Assembly (NCBI RefSeq): GCF_010015445.1 | Contig: NC_053126.1 | Coordinates: forward strand, 21,322,169-21,386,168 | Length of the DNA: 64,000 nt | Source: Perca fluviatilis | Taxonomy: Eukaryota; Chordata; Actinopteri; Perciformes; Percidae | Direction of reading: 5' to 3' | Shown: piece after piece, positions 1 through 12,759 of the stretch | Layout: each line of letters starts with the position of its first letter | Position numbering within the stretch: the stretch's first letter is position 1 | Made by a program: the position numbers and the translations under genes | Notes under the pieces: generated by a model | Database searches by the model: none | The model's input: only the letters and a program-made list of their open reading frames with translations | Told to the model about the DNA's origin: nothing

Positions 1-2057
1 GCTTTACATTTTGAGTGAGACTAAAGATTAAAGCTCCTCTTTGAGCCGCTCTCTAACAGAGCACAACCCAATTACACCTCGCCGGACCTGCACCACGAAC
101 CATGAGGGGAAGAAAGACAGAGACGTGGAAAAGAGAAAGCGAGAGAGAGAAAAGGGAATGAAGATGAGGAAGGCTGGATGGAGGGAGGGAGGAATGACTG
201 GGTATGGACGGGGAAAGGACACTGAAGGAGAGACTGGCTTGAAGGAGGGGTGAGAGTGAGAGGAGAGCAGAGTTGGAGGGATGAGTGCAATGCAAAGGAA
301 TGTGTTAAGAACAGAGAGTGAGGGGGGAAGTTGGATTGAGAATATCAGAGGTGAGAGGAAAGCAATGTCAGACATCTCCTCGGGGGATCAAATACTGTAT
401 TCAGTTAAAAGGTGTGACTCCAAATGACAGAAAGAGTTAACTGTTTGAAACTTCATGAAGTTGAATCATAAATAATGCTGCGTGACGTCAAGAAGGAGAC
501 AGTTTGCTCGTGTTTCACAACCCAAATGGTCTGTTATGCATTGGAGCACAGCTTACCAAAGAGACCCAACAGAGCTAACGTTGCTGTGCATAAGAACAGT
601 CTCACAGTGCTGCGAGCATGGACGTAGATTTTTAGTGTTATTAGGAGACATTCTGCATTTCGATCCTGACTCAAAATGTACTACTTTGCATTGGCAGAAT
701 CATTTTGTTCCTTTATTGGGTATTTTTCTCATTCAGGCAAGAATCTGGTCAAAATTAAACCAGCTGTTATTTCTAACAATACAGCCAGAGGAAATAATTT
801 ACACGAAGATTTTTTAAGCATCACTGTTACTCCATCTCCTTGCGGCTACAACCACCCAGCTGAATCAAACAAGTTCATCCAGTTCTTTCTGCTTGTCAAA
901 AAGCATGAAGGGAGATCAAGAAAAACAGGTTACAGGAAAGCATGTAAAGTGCTCAAATAAATTCAAACATGCCATCACAAAACAGCTTATGGTTGGAAAA
1001 GTTATGCTGCCAATGACCATACCCAACAACAGGAGTTCATGTGGGCAGATATAATCCTGCAGCATGTTGCAGGCTGACTAATGTAATTTCCAAAGAAACC
1101 CAACTTTACTATATAGTTTTATGTGCCACCTTGCCTACAACACAAACATGCAGAGATCTGTAAATCCTCAGCAACAAATGGCAGAAACATCCTCTTCTCA
1201 GCCTCCTAAAACGTTCAGAGTAATTATACATAGTTGGTGTTTTACCTATCAAAGAGTTTGATGCAACAAACCGACAGGCAAAGGAGACAAGGGGAAAATA
1301 TAAAAAAGGGGAGCTGTCTCTCTTAGCTTAACTTCCTTCTGGTAGCAGACACTCGTTACACAGAGCAAGCAGAGTTTATCAGGTCTGCTGTGGGTGACTG
1401 ATGATGTAGGTTTTTGGAAGTCAACACCAATTCATTCCAAAAGTTGCAAGCTTGCTTCCTTGTGAAATTTTATTCTTGGCAGGATGGAACATCATCTGGA
1501 CGAACATTTAGACCAGTACACTGACAATGTTTCTTTTACACTTGGTCCAGCTACTTAAGTCTGTACTCATGTTAGTTTCTTTAGGGTTTTGGGAGGTTTT
1601 ATTGCATAGAAGAACCTATTTAAACTGTGGATCTATTTTGCGACATATTCATGACACCATATTTCACCTGCATCATATCTGTTTGATTGCAAACAGGGTT
1701 CTGCAAACAGGGACAATAGTAGACAATTTTCTGTCATTTAAATACTGTTAATTTGGTTTCCATATAATGCAAAAAAGTCACGCCCATAAGTGCTTGGCAT
1801 GTCATAATCCAGCAGCACCTCCAAAAAGGCAGATTTCTTATTCGATAAGGTCCAATTCAATGCCAGCTGCTGCTGCCTGCTGTGGCTCAAACTGGTTAAT
1901 GAGAGTGAAACCCCAAAACATTGAGCTGAAAGTCACTAAAACCATTAGAAGAGCTGAGGGAAACTGCAGAGTTTATTATACTTCTCTGTGGGTTTGTCAC
2001 CATGTGCGAACCTAGACTCAAGAGTGTATTCAAGAAGTATTCAACAAATCTAAGGTT
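1..2057. other. No gene seen; purine-rich at the left
   Basis: Positions 100-330 are a G/A-rich tract on the plus strand. The rest is AT-rich unique-looking sequence. Open frames here are short, with biased composition and no recognisable domain. Confidence 0.5.
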
Positions 2058-2166
2058 AGATTTGATGACGGCAGAGGAAAACGTCAGGGGATCACGAAAG
2101 GAGGATTCATCCTCTGGGGAACATGAATGTCCGTACAAAATTCTGTGGCAATCTATCAACTAGATG
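2058..2166 (+). repeat. Dispersed repeat, copy A (cut by the TTAA MITE)
   Basis: GGATCACGAAAGGAGGATTC ... GGGGAACATGAATGTCCGTA ... GGCAATCTATCAACTAGATG. The same order of motifs occurs at 2825-2965, 17360-17510 and 34210-34330. The MITE at 2171 inserted next to or within it. Confidence 0.65.
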
Positions 2167-2170
2167 TTAA

Positions 2171-2797
2171 AGTGGCCATATTATGCTCATTTCAGGTTCA
2201 TAATTGTATTTTGAGGTTGTACCAGAATAGGTTTACATGGTTTAATTTTCAATAAACACCATATTTTTGTTGTACTGCACATTGCTGCAGACCCTCTTTT
2301 CACCCTGCGTGTTCAGGTCTTTGTTTTAGCTACAGAGTGAGGCATCGCACTTCTATCCCATCTTTGTTGGTAGGCGCACATGCGCAGTAGCTAGGTAAGG
2401 ATACATCAGCTAGCTGTTTGTTTCTACAACTACAGTCAGTACAAGGCAGGATTAGCCAGGAGACTTCTAAATGAGGGCGCACTTCCAACTTTGCGTGTTC
2501 TTTTGTAGATTATGGTGAACTAATGTGTGTTGTAGCAGTGTTTTGCCATTCAGAACGAGCTAGCATGCTAGCGCTAGCATGCTAGCCACCTCGTTTCAGC
2601 TAGTGACGTAGAAATCCCTGCCGATTTTGAACAGCTCACCTGGAGACTGAAGGCAGGATACATTCAGAAACCCATATCTCACTCAAAACAACATGGATGT
2701 TGTTGTTTTTTCAAGTTTGTATGCATGTGGAAGCACCAGAGACACAAAATAACACCCCAAATCCCAGAAAAAGTGATTTCTTCATAATATGGGCACT
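2171..2797 (-). mobile_element. TTAA-flanked MITE (family with AGTGCCCATATTATG ends), copy 1
   Basis: The ends AGTGGCCATATTATG and CATAATATGGGCACT are inverted repeats, flanked by TTAA at 2167-2170 and 2798-2801. TTAA target duplication is known for piggyBac and Kolobok transposons. It is 627 bp and non-coding. It matches the element at 37128-37835 in reverse orientation, including a variable GCTAGC-rich palindromic core. It lies between two pieces of an older dispersed repeat. Confidence 0.85.
2559..2586. repeat. 28-bp perfect palindrome inside TTAA MITE
   Basis: Two tandem copies of the self-complementary 14-mer GCTAGCATGCTAGC form a 28-bp perfect palindrome in the middle of the element at 2171-2797. 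The corresponding place in the other copy (about 37370-37410) holds a similar but diverged set of TTAGCAT/ATGCTAA repeats. Confidence 0.9.
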
Positions 2798-2801
2798 TTA
2801 A

Positions 2802-3030
2802 GATATTTCACAGGATATGTGAAAACTTTTTAACCTGCTGGTGGTGCTAGAGGAAAGGTCAGGGATCACCAAAGTAATTTGGGTTCATTCTCTTGGGACC
2901 ATGAATATGTGTACCACATTACAATGCAGTCCCTCTGATAGTTATTGAGATATTTCAGACTGGACTAAAATGATAGACCACTGATCAATGAATGGACAGA
3001 CAGATATTGCCATCCCTTGATGAGTGCAGC
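2802..3030 (+). repeat. Dispersed repeat, copy B
   Basis: CCTGCTGGTGGTGCTAGAGG ... GGGATCACCAAAGTAATT ... GGACCATGAATATGTGTACC ... GTTATTGAGATATTTCAGAC. It is a fuller copy of the repeat at 2058-2166. Confidence 0.65.
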
Positions 3031-3163
3031 TTTTATGTTGACACGTTTGTGGACTCCAGGGGACCAGTCAAGAGTTCGCTCAAAGACAACCACTGTTGTG
3101 TTGCGGACCTGAGAGCGATTTTCTCAACTGCACTCAGGTTTGATAACAGCTTATAAACTCACT

Positions 3164-4161
3164 CAGGGGCGGATTGGTCATCTGGCAATTCTGGCAAATG
3201 CCAGAGGGGCAGATTTGTTTTTTTAATATACAAATAAATTGTCTTTAAAGGCCGTCCATAGGATGGGTTGTCGTATCCGGCCCATGTCCCGGATGTGAAG
3301 GTCCCCTTACTGGACTACTGAATATAATAATATTCAATTATATTTTGTATTTAGAATTTTTACCAGCCACCAGAATTTTGTGATTTCCTTGCCATAAATA
3401 TAGACGTTTTTACCATAATTTGTGGGGGGGGAAAATCGATACAGCATAGTATCGCAATATTTTCTGTGGCAATACTGTATTGCAGAATATTGCAATATGT
3501 TTAAAATCACAATAATATCGTATCGTGACATAAGTATCGTGATGATATCGTATCGTAAGGCCTCTGGTGATTCCCACCCCTAATAATTTGTTGCCTAAAA
3601 ATGTATCAGAATGCAGGAATTGAAGTCTTTTACCCTCAAAACTTCCTGGGGGAGGGGCCCCTGACCCCCCTTGCTTTATGTGTTCCCCCAAAGACCAATT
3701 CTGAGCAAGGAAAAACCCTGAAGTATAATCACAGATAGCCATAAAAACATATTTAAATTGCAGAGTTAGAGAGTTAAAACAGATGGAATGATGGAGAACC
3801 AGACAGACAATACAGTATATGTACAGTGTCAACAGAGAGAAACACGGAGAATCAAACAAACAGTGACAACAAAGAACAACATACTGTAGAGAAAGACAGT
3901 AACAGCATGGCACAAATAGGCAGTATGTGTAAATTTGTTATAAAGGTGTGCTGTTTAAAAAGTAGTAAGCATTGTTTGCCAGTCACTTACATTAAATGTT
4001 TAAAAATCTGTTACATAAGGTACTGCTTATATTATTTCACCATCTGTACACAAAAGTAATTAGTGAATGCACGTGTCCGTGGGTGGGGCTGCATTGGTCG
4101 GGTAATGTGGGCTGGTGTGGCTACAGTGCCAGGGCTGAATTTTTGTCCCAGTCCGCCCCTG
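3164..4161. mobile_element. hAT-type non-autonomous element (CAGGGGCGGA ends)
   Basis: The ends CAGGGGCGGATTGG and CCAGTCCGCCCCTG are inverted repeats with an exact 8-bp target duplication AACTCACT (3156-3163 and 4162-4169), diagnostic of hAT transposition. The body is 998 bp and includes a second hAT-type element at 3423-3582. No transposase was recognised. Confidence 0.9.
3423..3582. mobile_element. Nested hAT-type MITE
   Basis: A 160-bp insertion runs from a G-rich TGGGGGGGGAAAATCG end to GATTCCCACCCCTA and is flanked by an exact 8-bp duplication ATAATTTG (3415-3422 and 3583-3590). Its body is full of TATCG and CGATA motifs seen in many fish hAT MITEs. It inserted into the older element at 3164-4161. 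Confidence 0.88.
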
Positions 4162-4169
4162 AACTCACT

Positions 4170-5763
4170 ATATGTAATGTTAAAACCATATGGTTAAAGA
4201 CTATCCACAAAAAAATGTAATATTCATTTTTATATCAAACATTTTTAAATCAAACTACAACAATGGAATCAGTTTAAGGCCTTAAAACAGACAACAGTGC
4301 AGTATCGATCATTTGGGAGCAGCAACAGTTTATACTGTTAGGTGTGTAGTGCCAGTGTATGAGCATGAGCATGAATGAAGATCTCCTCTCCTCTCTCTGT
4401 CCTAGAGGCAGGCGAGGTAAAAGGCTAAATAAATAAGGCATGGCTGCGGGGGTCGCCGAGCTTTGACCTTTCGGCCCATTTGCTTTGGGAGTACAGGAGT
4501 GCAGCCTCAGCTAGCTGCTCCCCCAAACTCCGGAGGGCGAATTTTAATCAGCGCTGTGCCGGGGCAGTGCATCATGCTTAACGAGGCTAAGAGAGGGCTT
4601 TCATTAACCCGTGCGCAGGTAACAAATGGACCACAGTGCTGATAAGACAACGCTTGTTTCCCCTTTTCCTGTGATGCCCTTCAGTGTATCTCTCTACTTT
4701 CTCTCTCCTTGTCCAGACCTCACCCTGCCTCACCAACTGTCTCATTTATCATTTATTTGCTTTTTTATACTTTTCACTTGTTGTTAAAACACTTCAAACA
4801 CCATTTTTATTTTATTTGTGAACAGCAATTTCAGGACAAAAATACAGCCAAATGTCAGTTGGCTGTATATCTGTTTTACATTACAGTTTATTAGGTACAC
4901 CATTACAATGTAATGTTATTCAATACAACTGCCCTGCAAAAAATCCTGCCTCTAATGTAAAATACTATTTGGCACTTTGTCAAAGAGGAGTGGATTCAAT
5001 TATGTGGTAATATTTGAGTCCATACAGTAGTTGTTGGGGGTGTTGGATTGGATTATCGTGAAAGTAGTTTTTTAATATCTTCTTGTCCAAACCCACATTC
5101 TCTCTGTTGGTCTCATACAGTCCAAAGACATGACAACTGTGTGTGTTAGTGTTGAGATAGACTGGCACTACTGTGCCTAGTTACAGCCTCACAGAGCAGC
5201 TAGCATGGCTGTCGGCTCTTAGGTCTTGTTTGCTTTTATTGTGCTGTTTTGTCTGCTACTGTATTTTTTAAATTCACTGTTCATTTGACTACTGTCTGTA
5301 AACCAAAGTGCGCCTCAGGGACATTAAGGCTCTACTACTCTACTTTTCTTGTACCTCCCTTCCTCTCCCCTAATGCATGCTTGGATAGACTCAGGCCCCC
5401 ATTTATTTTTCATTCATCTTCCCTTCTATTAGATATCTACAGTCTATTTGGACAGGATTAATACTCCAGAGGGAGATGGATAGTAAAATGTTTATCCTGC
5501 GACTTTGTAAGTGAGCTAATAGTTCCAGATGGAATTGCAGCCATTGCTTCATTTGACCCAGATTTGACCTGCATTATTTAGCTATTTCACTTTAAAATAC
5601 ATGGTGTCTGTTAGATCCCGATTAATAATTTTTTTTAAAACAATAATCCGGTTTTGACAACAATGTGACAAATTATGCATGTCACTTATTATCGTGCTTC
5701 ATGTGGCCTTGGTGCTTTTTACACCATCCAACATCCCTCTTTATTTTAGATCCTTCCCTGCTA

Positions 5764-5802
<39 letters not shown>

Positions 5803-7122
5803 TGTGATGAGTCTTGTCCTGATTATTTCAACTCCATCACTCCTTTGCTCCACAGGTCTCATTATAGCCAGGCCAGTAGGGAACATTCTAATAAACAGAT
5901 GAAGATGACACTCATACAGCCTGTGCATACACACACACACACACAGACACACACAACCTTGAGAAAAAAATTACACCAGGGACGAGCACAAAATAAAAAC
6001 CTTTCACTTGATTATTTCAGGCAAAATAAATCACAGCCCTCAAACTCACACTCCAACCTCGGAGCAAGAAAAATAGTGATACAATAACAGCCGCCGTGAG
6101 AGCACAAACAAAAATGCGGCTATAGATAACAGGGCTCCTTGTTAAGGAAAAAAATGGACACAGGCACACACATGCACATTTCAAACGCACACTGGAATAA
6201 TGAAACACATGCACCTTCCTCTGTTGCACTGTGCACAATAAGTCTTGCTTCATTAAAGCCAAATCTCATCCACTATCAGTTTACAACCACAGAAGTCGTT
6301 TGAACCACCGGGGAAATACAATTCCATTCCGTTTCGGGGTTATCTTAATATATGAGCTTGTCTCCGCCACATTGGTCTGCGGTTATGAGCCGAGAAAACA
6401 CCTACAGCACCACAATATTGCACCGGCACATTCACAGGACGGATTGGTGCACACAAAGCAATTAGCAGCTCATATGTATATGCGTAATTGTGTCTGTGTG
6501 TGTGTGTATGCGAGTATGACTCAACTCCCATGTCTGGTTCTCTAATTTCCACATCCGCTGTTATTAGAAAACAGTTCATTGTGGATTGCAGTTTGTTTGT
6601 TTGTACACGTCCCTTAATCCTTAAGACAACGTTCTCAGAATGGAGGCCCTCCTGAAATGGTTTGTATGGTAGAGTAGGTACAGTATCACGGCTAATCCGC
6701 CGCCACAGCTGCTGCTGCATTGTCAGAGTAAATAGTTTTATGAGATTTAACTCACTCGGACACAGAGGAGAAGGAAAAACAAGACAAATGGAGCACAAAG
6801 AAGACAAATCTCTCAACGCTGTCAACGTCTGAGGTGCTCCAGCCATCCATCCTCCATCGCTCCTTCATTCCCCACGTCTGGTCCTATCCCACCTGTATGA
6901 CACCTGATCACTCTTCATCCCTCTATCCATCCATTACCCCTGTCACTTCATGCTTCCATTTCTCTGCCCCAAGGCCTGAGCTCCCATCGCCTGTCACAGA
7001 TGATACCATCTGAGTGGATTACTTGGGATATCATGAGGAAAACATACGGTCAAATGTCTCCTCGCAAAGGTTATGATGTGCTCTTGTTAATGCGGCATTA
7101 AGCAGTGCTGGTTGCTCCACAT
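4170..7122. other. No gene seen; possible conserved noncoding block
   Basis: Apart from the CT repeat at 5766-5800 and short CA runs, no gene or transposon ends were found. The stretch 4440-4660 is GC-richer, non-repetitive and lacks open frames, and could be a conserved regulatory element; this is only an impression. Confidence 0.35.
5766..5800. repeat. (CT)n microsatellite
   Basis: An uninterrupted run of about 17 CT units. Confidence 0.95.
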
Positions 7123-7130
7123 GGTTGGGT

Positions 7131-7691
7131 TAGGGGTGTATGATATATCTACTCAATATCGTTATCGCAATATCACGTTGCACAATATTATATCGAAAGG
7201 GGTTGTAATATTGTGTTTATATTGTGGCGCACTGCGTCCCGTCCGTTGCGTGTGTGGCTTAGTTAGAGCCTGCTTGAAATGCTACAATGATCATCATTTC
7301 ATTGGCCAGTTACCGTGCCACAAACCCTATGTAGCATACCACGTGACGTGTGTCCATATTTCGACAGAGTGACAGTGTAAGTGAAGAAATAGATAGAGAT
7401 GGAACAAAACGGAACGAATCCTGTTCTCCTGTCCTGTTCTCTTTATTTTATACTGTACAACCAGTAGAACATGTCCTGTTCTGTAGACTTGGTCATTTAT
7501 CTATTCATGTTGTACCAGTCCAATATGACCGTCAGTTGAAATAAACCTTGTGTTGTAAGAAAACTTGTTTTATTTGTTATGAATCTATTTTGATGCGTTT
7601 CCCATAACTTTTGTAATTTTATATATGTTTAAAAATCTCAAAATGAATATCTATATCGCAATATAAATTTTGTCAAAATCGTGCAACCCTA
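7131..7691. mobile_element. hAT-type MITE
   Basis: The ends TAGGGGTGTATGATAT and ATCGTGCAACCCTA are flanked by an exact 8-bp duplication GGTTGGGT (7123-7130 and 7692-7699). The element is 561 bp, with ATATCG-rich ends and no transposase. Confidence 0.9.
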
Positions 7692-7939
7692 GGTTGGGTA
7701 CCATTTTTCTTAATGAAACATATATTAAAGGTTGTAACTAATGGCTTTATTAATGCTACGAAATCAGTTATGTTGAGGTCATATTAGAAAATGAATTCCT
7801 CATAAAAAAGGGTTTCTTACTTTTAATAAGACATCCATTAAAAATGAATAAACAATGAATATGTTTTTTTTCCAGTACAGTCAGTACAGTCAGTCAGTAC
7901 AGTATCAAGTCTGGCTTTATAAATATTAGTTAGTTTTTA

Positions 7940-8760
7940 TTAAATGGATTTTTGGTCCAAACTGTCCATCAGATACATATAAGCGATTATTAAAAACACA
8001 AAGCAAATTATGTTTAATTAAAGGATATACACCAGCTAAATGGATTTTCATAACAACCCAACAGTTGTCCTTATTAATGCCTGTTTTTCTGATCAATATG
8101 ATTATGAACCATTATTAAAGCTTTACAATTTATAAAACCCTTTTTTAAGGTATGCCTCATTAGGTGTTGTGACACATTTAATAGGAAGTTTTCAGTGAAG
8201 CTCTGATAAACCCACAGGACACTACCTGCTCAGCACCAAACAGCAGACGGACAAAGTAAATGATTATCTGGTGAACATAGTGAAGCATTTAGCAGCCAAA
8301 GAGCCAGTTGTTTCCCTGACCAAAACATAACTAATAGGCGAACATTGGACTTCTTAACTGGATGTGTAATGCCCTAACAAGTTCGCCATAACAACTTTAT
8401 AAGGTGATAATATGTTAATGTTGTCTTTACAGTTTGTTGTGCTGCCCCCACCTGGCCAAACAAATGTAATATATGCAGGTTTAATAGCTCCAGATGCATT
8501 ATTGCCCTTGTCCAGTGGAACAATGGTAAAACTGTCCATTAGTCTTCCTGAACAATTTAAAAGCCAGTTAAAAAGACAAAGCAAATTACATTGGTTGATA
8601 TACATCAGGCTAATGAATTTTTCACAACCTGGCGACCAAAAAGGTGTCCTTATCGATGTTTTACTAATGATCTATAAAGCATTAAACGTGTATTATTAGT
8701 ATGGCATTAATTGCTTCTTATACCTCCTTTATAAAGTATGCCTTATTGCAAAGATCTGCT
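7940..8760 (+). repeat. Two diverged direct copies of an AT-rich unit, about 578 bp apart
   Basis: Motifs ACTGTCCAT, ACAAAGCAAATTA, GATATACA, TTTTCA(T/C)AAC and GTCCTTAT recur in the same order near 7960-8075 and 8530-8655. The offset is constant at about 578 bp. No coding potential or transposon ends were seen. Confidence 0.5.
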
Positions 8761-9767
8761 AATAATCTGACCAGAAATCTGGCATCAATGAAGTAACGAG
8801 GTAATTAACCTGATAATTTTAATGTAATGTAGAAGAAATACTGGACTACAAACAGCTGATTTCTCCACCTAGATTTCCGTAACATCAGTAAACTGCTGCA
8901 GTAATGTCTGTGATGATTCATACTAAAAGATGCCAAAGAGATTAAATAAAAAGACAAAGAATCGAAATAATACAAAATATCTGACATTGAAAAATAAGAT
9001 AATGGTCATAGTGTTGGTAAGGTAAGGTCTTGCATTCATCTTTTCCTGAGACATCAGAGAAAGTCAGAAGTAATATTTATATTCATAGAAATGCTTGAGT
9101 TGGTGACAAATGGGTGGCGTTGACATACAAATAGTTGAGGGTGAAATTTCAAGCCCCTGAACTCAAATCCCCAAGAAAACCTGACGCCCCACCAAACACT
9201 CTCCACTTGCCCCTCTCCTCACTGCTGTCCTCCCTCCTCCTGCCAGGCAGCGCAGACCCGAGGCATCAATCTGGGCCCGGCTCTTCATCCTCTTTTGTGA
9301 TGAAGGGCGGACACAGATGCACAGCTTGTCACAGGCCTTCACAGCATTGACCTGCCACGCCTCGCTCTCCTTCCTTCAATAAAAGTAGGAGTGAATGATG
9401 GGGAGGCACACAAGGAACAGCGAGAAGGAGGGGAGGGAGTGTCAGACTCATACAGCATGCATAACAACTGAGTCTGCCTCTCCACATGCATCGCTCCATC
9501 TATCTCCCCCTGACGCTCTCATTTGAGGCCAATGGACACACACGGACACACACACACACACCTTTACAAAGACACAGAAGGTTGGCTGCAAGCTGCTACA
9601 CAAGCTGACAATCAAAGCTAGAAGAAAAACACCCCGATGCCTCAAAATCCAGCTCATATAAGGAAGGTCACACTGACAGGCTTGACTCCAGTTAACAAAC
9701 TCCAGTTAAGACAACAGACATAACACATATGTCTGTGTTTGCCATGTTCACACACTATTTTAGTCCT
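8761..9767. other. No gene seen between repeats
   Basis: Unique-looking sequence with a C-rich stretch at 9180-9300 and a short CA run near 9545. No recognisable exon or RNA gene. Confidence 0.4.

Positions 9768-9842
<75 letters not shown>
9768..9842. repeat. (GACA)n(CA)n compound microsatellite
   Basis: About eight GACA units pass directly into about 22 CA units. Confidence 0.95.
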
Positions 9843-9845
<3 letters not shown>

Positions 9846-10020
9846 GTAGTGGTAGAGCGGTCGCCTGCCAATCAGATCCCTGGCCCTGCAGTCCCACGTC
9901 GAAGACATTGTACGGCCACAGTGTATGAATGTGTGTGAATGGTAAATGGTTCCTGTACTATGTAAAAGCGCTTTGAGTAGTCATTAAGACTAGAAAAGCA
10001 CTATAGTCCAGTCCATTTAC
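9843..10020 (+). mobile_element. SINE/LINE tail fragment (tRNA-like start)
   Basis: It starts GTAGTGGTAGAGCGGTCGCC, similar to a tRNA A box, and ends with TAAAAGCGCTTTGAGTAGTC and ATTAAGACTAGAAAAGCACT, the common 3' tail of a fish retroposon. It directly follows the GACA/CA microsatellite. Confidence 0.6.
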
Positions 10021-11906
10021 ACACACACACGGTGTGGATAAAATACACAAATTTAAGATAGATTATATAGTCCTATAAATTACTTTGAGTGCATGTTTAG
10101 GTAATATTGAGCAAATCACTGGTAATGTGAGGAGTTCATTAAAATACTCAAATATGCTCAGACACGTGTGTCAATTTACTTAACTGTAAACTTAAACTGC
10201 AACGTTAAAGACCGGGAAAACACAAATGTAACCTATTACAATATTTGATAACCACAACCCTCATTTTCATATATTGCTCAGCTCTACTTCCCAGTAATTG
10301 TTCAGTATATCTGATGGCATTTGCAATAAAGAAGTCTGCTAATATGTAAAGCTGGGCTGCCTGAAACAGTTTTTTTTTCTTCTATATTGTTTAACAGTTG
10401 ATAACATTCTTCATTGAATTAATTGCAACATGAATCCTAATGTCCCAGGTTCAGGTCTGTTCTCATCTCTCTCTCTCTTGCTCTCTCTCTTTCTCTCTCT
10501 CTCTCTCTCCCTCCTCATTTCCTCTCACTACTGTTCAATCTAGAATAAAGTCATAAAATGCTTACAAAATTGATTTTCTTCACATTGAGCTGTCATGCAC
10601 ACCTCTATCACCATATCTTCAAAATATGATGCCGCTCAGCAGATATAAATGATGCAATTGAATCATCAGTCTGACTAATATGTGGTCTGTCATGAAGGTA
10701 CAGTCTGCTGTGTGTTTCACAAATAATGGCCTTCCCTCTGTTTGATGAGCACCAGATATCCCCAAAGATCGCTGGCCAGGGCTGACTGTTTGATGAGAAG
10801 CGATTTGCAGGACTTAGGGATGAGCTTCCTTGAAGCCCGCTGGGCATCGACTTTGGTCAACACAAAGAAATCCCTGTTAAGATACTGTCCAAGAGATAGG
10901 TCCAGCTCTCTCTGAAGTATTTACAACCTAACTGCTATCCAAGCAAGGCCACAGAGAACAAGTCAAACGGGCCGGTGACCATGTGAGTAAGGGCCGAGTC
11001 TACAAACGAAACAGCTGGATATGAGCCCTTGTGATCAGACGAGGTGAGCAGCATGTGCACTGGGGATTGAACTTTGATCACGACAGGATCAAGCTTGAAA
11101 CTAAAATGTGTTACTCTCACATACTGATCACGCAGCAAGTTGAAAGACGCTTTGCACTAATGAGTCAGTAACTAGTAGATGTGTCTAAACTGCATAATGA
11201 GAAATAATGAAGATATGAAGGACGAAAAAGACATGCCGGACAAATTTAAAAAACATCAGTATTTAATAGGTTCAGTCAAATGATGTTCTGTGGTAAAAGG
11301 TGAGTAAAAAAGTTTTTTTCATGATCGGTTTCTTTGATATAAAGTGTGCCAGACACTGTGCATTTGTATTCCTCTTTTACATTGTGCGAACTCACTGGTT
11401 GCTCACACTGAATGTAAGAATGGAACCCAATTTTTAATTCAAAGTTCATTCAAATAACATGTCTGCGTCCTCAAAAAGAGAGAAAGGCAGTGTTTGTTCA
11501 AAATGATTACCATGAAAGGAAAGTAAGAAGAAAAAAAAGAAAAATATAGAGCCGCAGATGGCTGGAAAATGCAGACAATATGTTTTGTGTATTATGCAGC
11601 AAGGTTGAATTTTATATCACAGCTCAGTCAAGACTAGTTTTCATGTCATTTCTCTAATAATATTAAAATCAGTAGACTTTATAATGGATATTTTAACAGT
11701 AGCCATGTAGGAAACTGCTCAAACTGCAATACAGCCGACCAACCGTTCTGACATGCCAAAAATCCAACCAATCGCTGATCGTTCAGGCAATTAATCTGGC
11801 ATCATGACCCCCCTGAAACTGCACCTCAAATGACAACCGATCTGGCAAATTTGGCCCAATTCTAAAATAACTCAAGGCCCATCAGTCCGCACGGTGTCTG
11901 CCCCGC
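10021..11906. other. No gene seen downstream of the spop-like gene
   Basis: AT-rich, with a CT-rich stretch at 10467-10510. Short open frames have no recognisable similarity. Confidence 0.4.
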
Positions 11907-11910
11907 TTAA

Positions 11911-12147
11911 AGAGAAACTTTGCCAATTTTAATCCAGCTCTGTGTCATGGCAGTGTGGGTAGTGCGTGCTGATGAACAGTGTGTGGCTTCTCTCCGTGAT
12001 CCGGCGCATCTCGGCAGACTCCGCTGCTCTGCTCAGCTGGGAGCTCTGTGCACTATGGCCACGGAGGGAAGCCACACACCGTTCATCTGCACACACTGCC
12101 CACACTGCCATGACACAGAGCTGGATTAAAATCAGCAAAATATCTCT
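11911..12147. mobile_element. Palindromic TTAA-flanked MITE
   Basis: A 237-bp element between TTAA at 11907-11910 and 12148-12151 is almost a single hairpin. AATCCAGCTCTGTGTCATGG near the left end is answered by its reverse complement near the right end, and each arm is about 110 bp. Both strands therefore translate to nearly the same short peptide, which is an artefact of symmetry and not a gene. Confidence 0.85.
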
Positions 12148-12759
12148 TTAAGGCACAGGCTTAATAGTGAACATTAAAATGTGTTCAGATTTGTTTTCTT
12201 TCATTCAAACCGAGAATTGTTTGTGCTCTAGAAAAACAATTATTTGTACAAACACTGTTTAAATCATCAACACTGGGAACAATACTCTTTTACATTCTGG
12301 TTGGTTGATGCTATTCACTTTACAAGCACAGTTTGGGCTTCAACACTTGAGACACTGCACAAGACAATATGCCACATTATTGTATTCACAGGGCCTTGGC
12401 ATTGACTTTTCCTTCCGAGGATCAGTTCTAGCATTCCAATATTGCAGACAAAGGATATATAGTACAAGCGAGGCTTTGAGCTTTCAATCCATAAATATCC
12501 AGGTTTAGAAGTTATAGAATTCACCCCCCACCACCTTGCAGAGATGTGTAGTACCTCCTCTCTGTGGCTTTAGTCCTGTAATTCTCTGGTCGGCCCAGCT
12601 GAGAAGCTCCTCCTAGCCATATCTAGCCAAGGCCTGGGTTGCAGTCTTGGACGTCTGTGAGTGCTGTAGGAGAGAGAGGAGGACTGCGAGGGAGGAGCAA
12701 CGAGGTTGCCGGTACAAGTTGACACAGCAGGGTTTGGACAGGAAAGTCTCTCTGGACCA

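Noticed and set aside
9768..9842. Regular short repeats considered as a CRISPR-like array
   Set aside because: They are a GACA/CA microsatellite without spacers, in a vertebrate genome.
9843..9915. Possible tRNA gene
   Set aside because: Only an A-box-like start is present; no acceptor stem or full cloverleaf could be formed, and the 3' part is a retroposon tail.
11920..12138. Two opposite-strand open frames with nearly the same peptide
   Set aside because: They are caused by the hairpin symmetry of the TTAA MITE; there is no family similarity.
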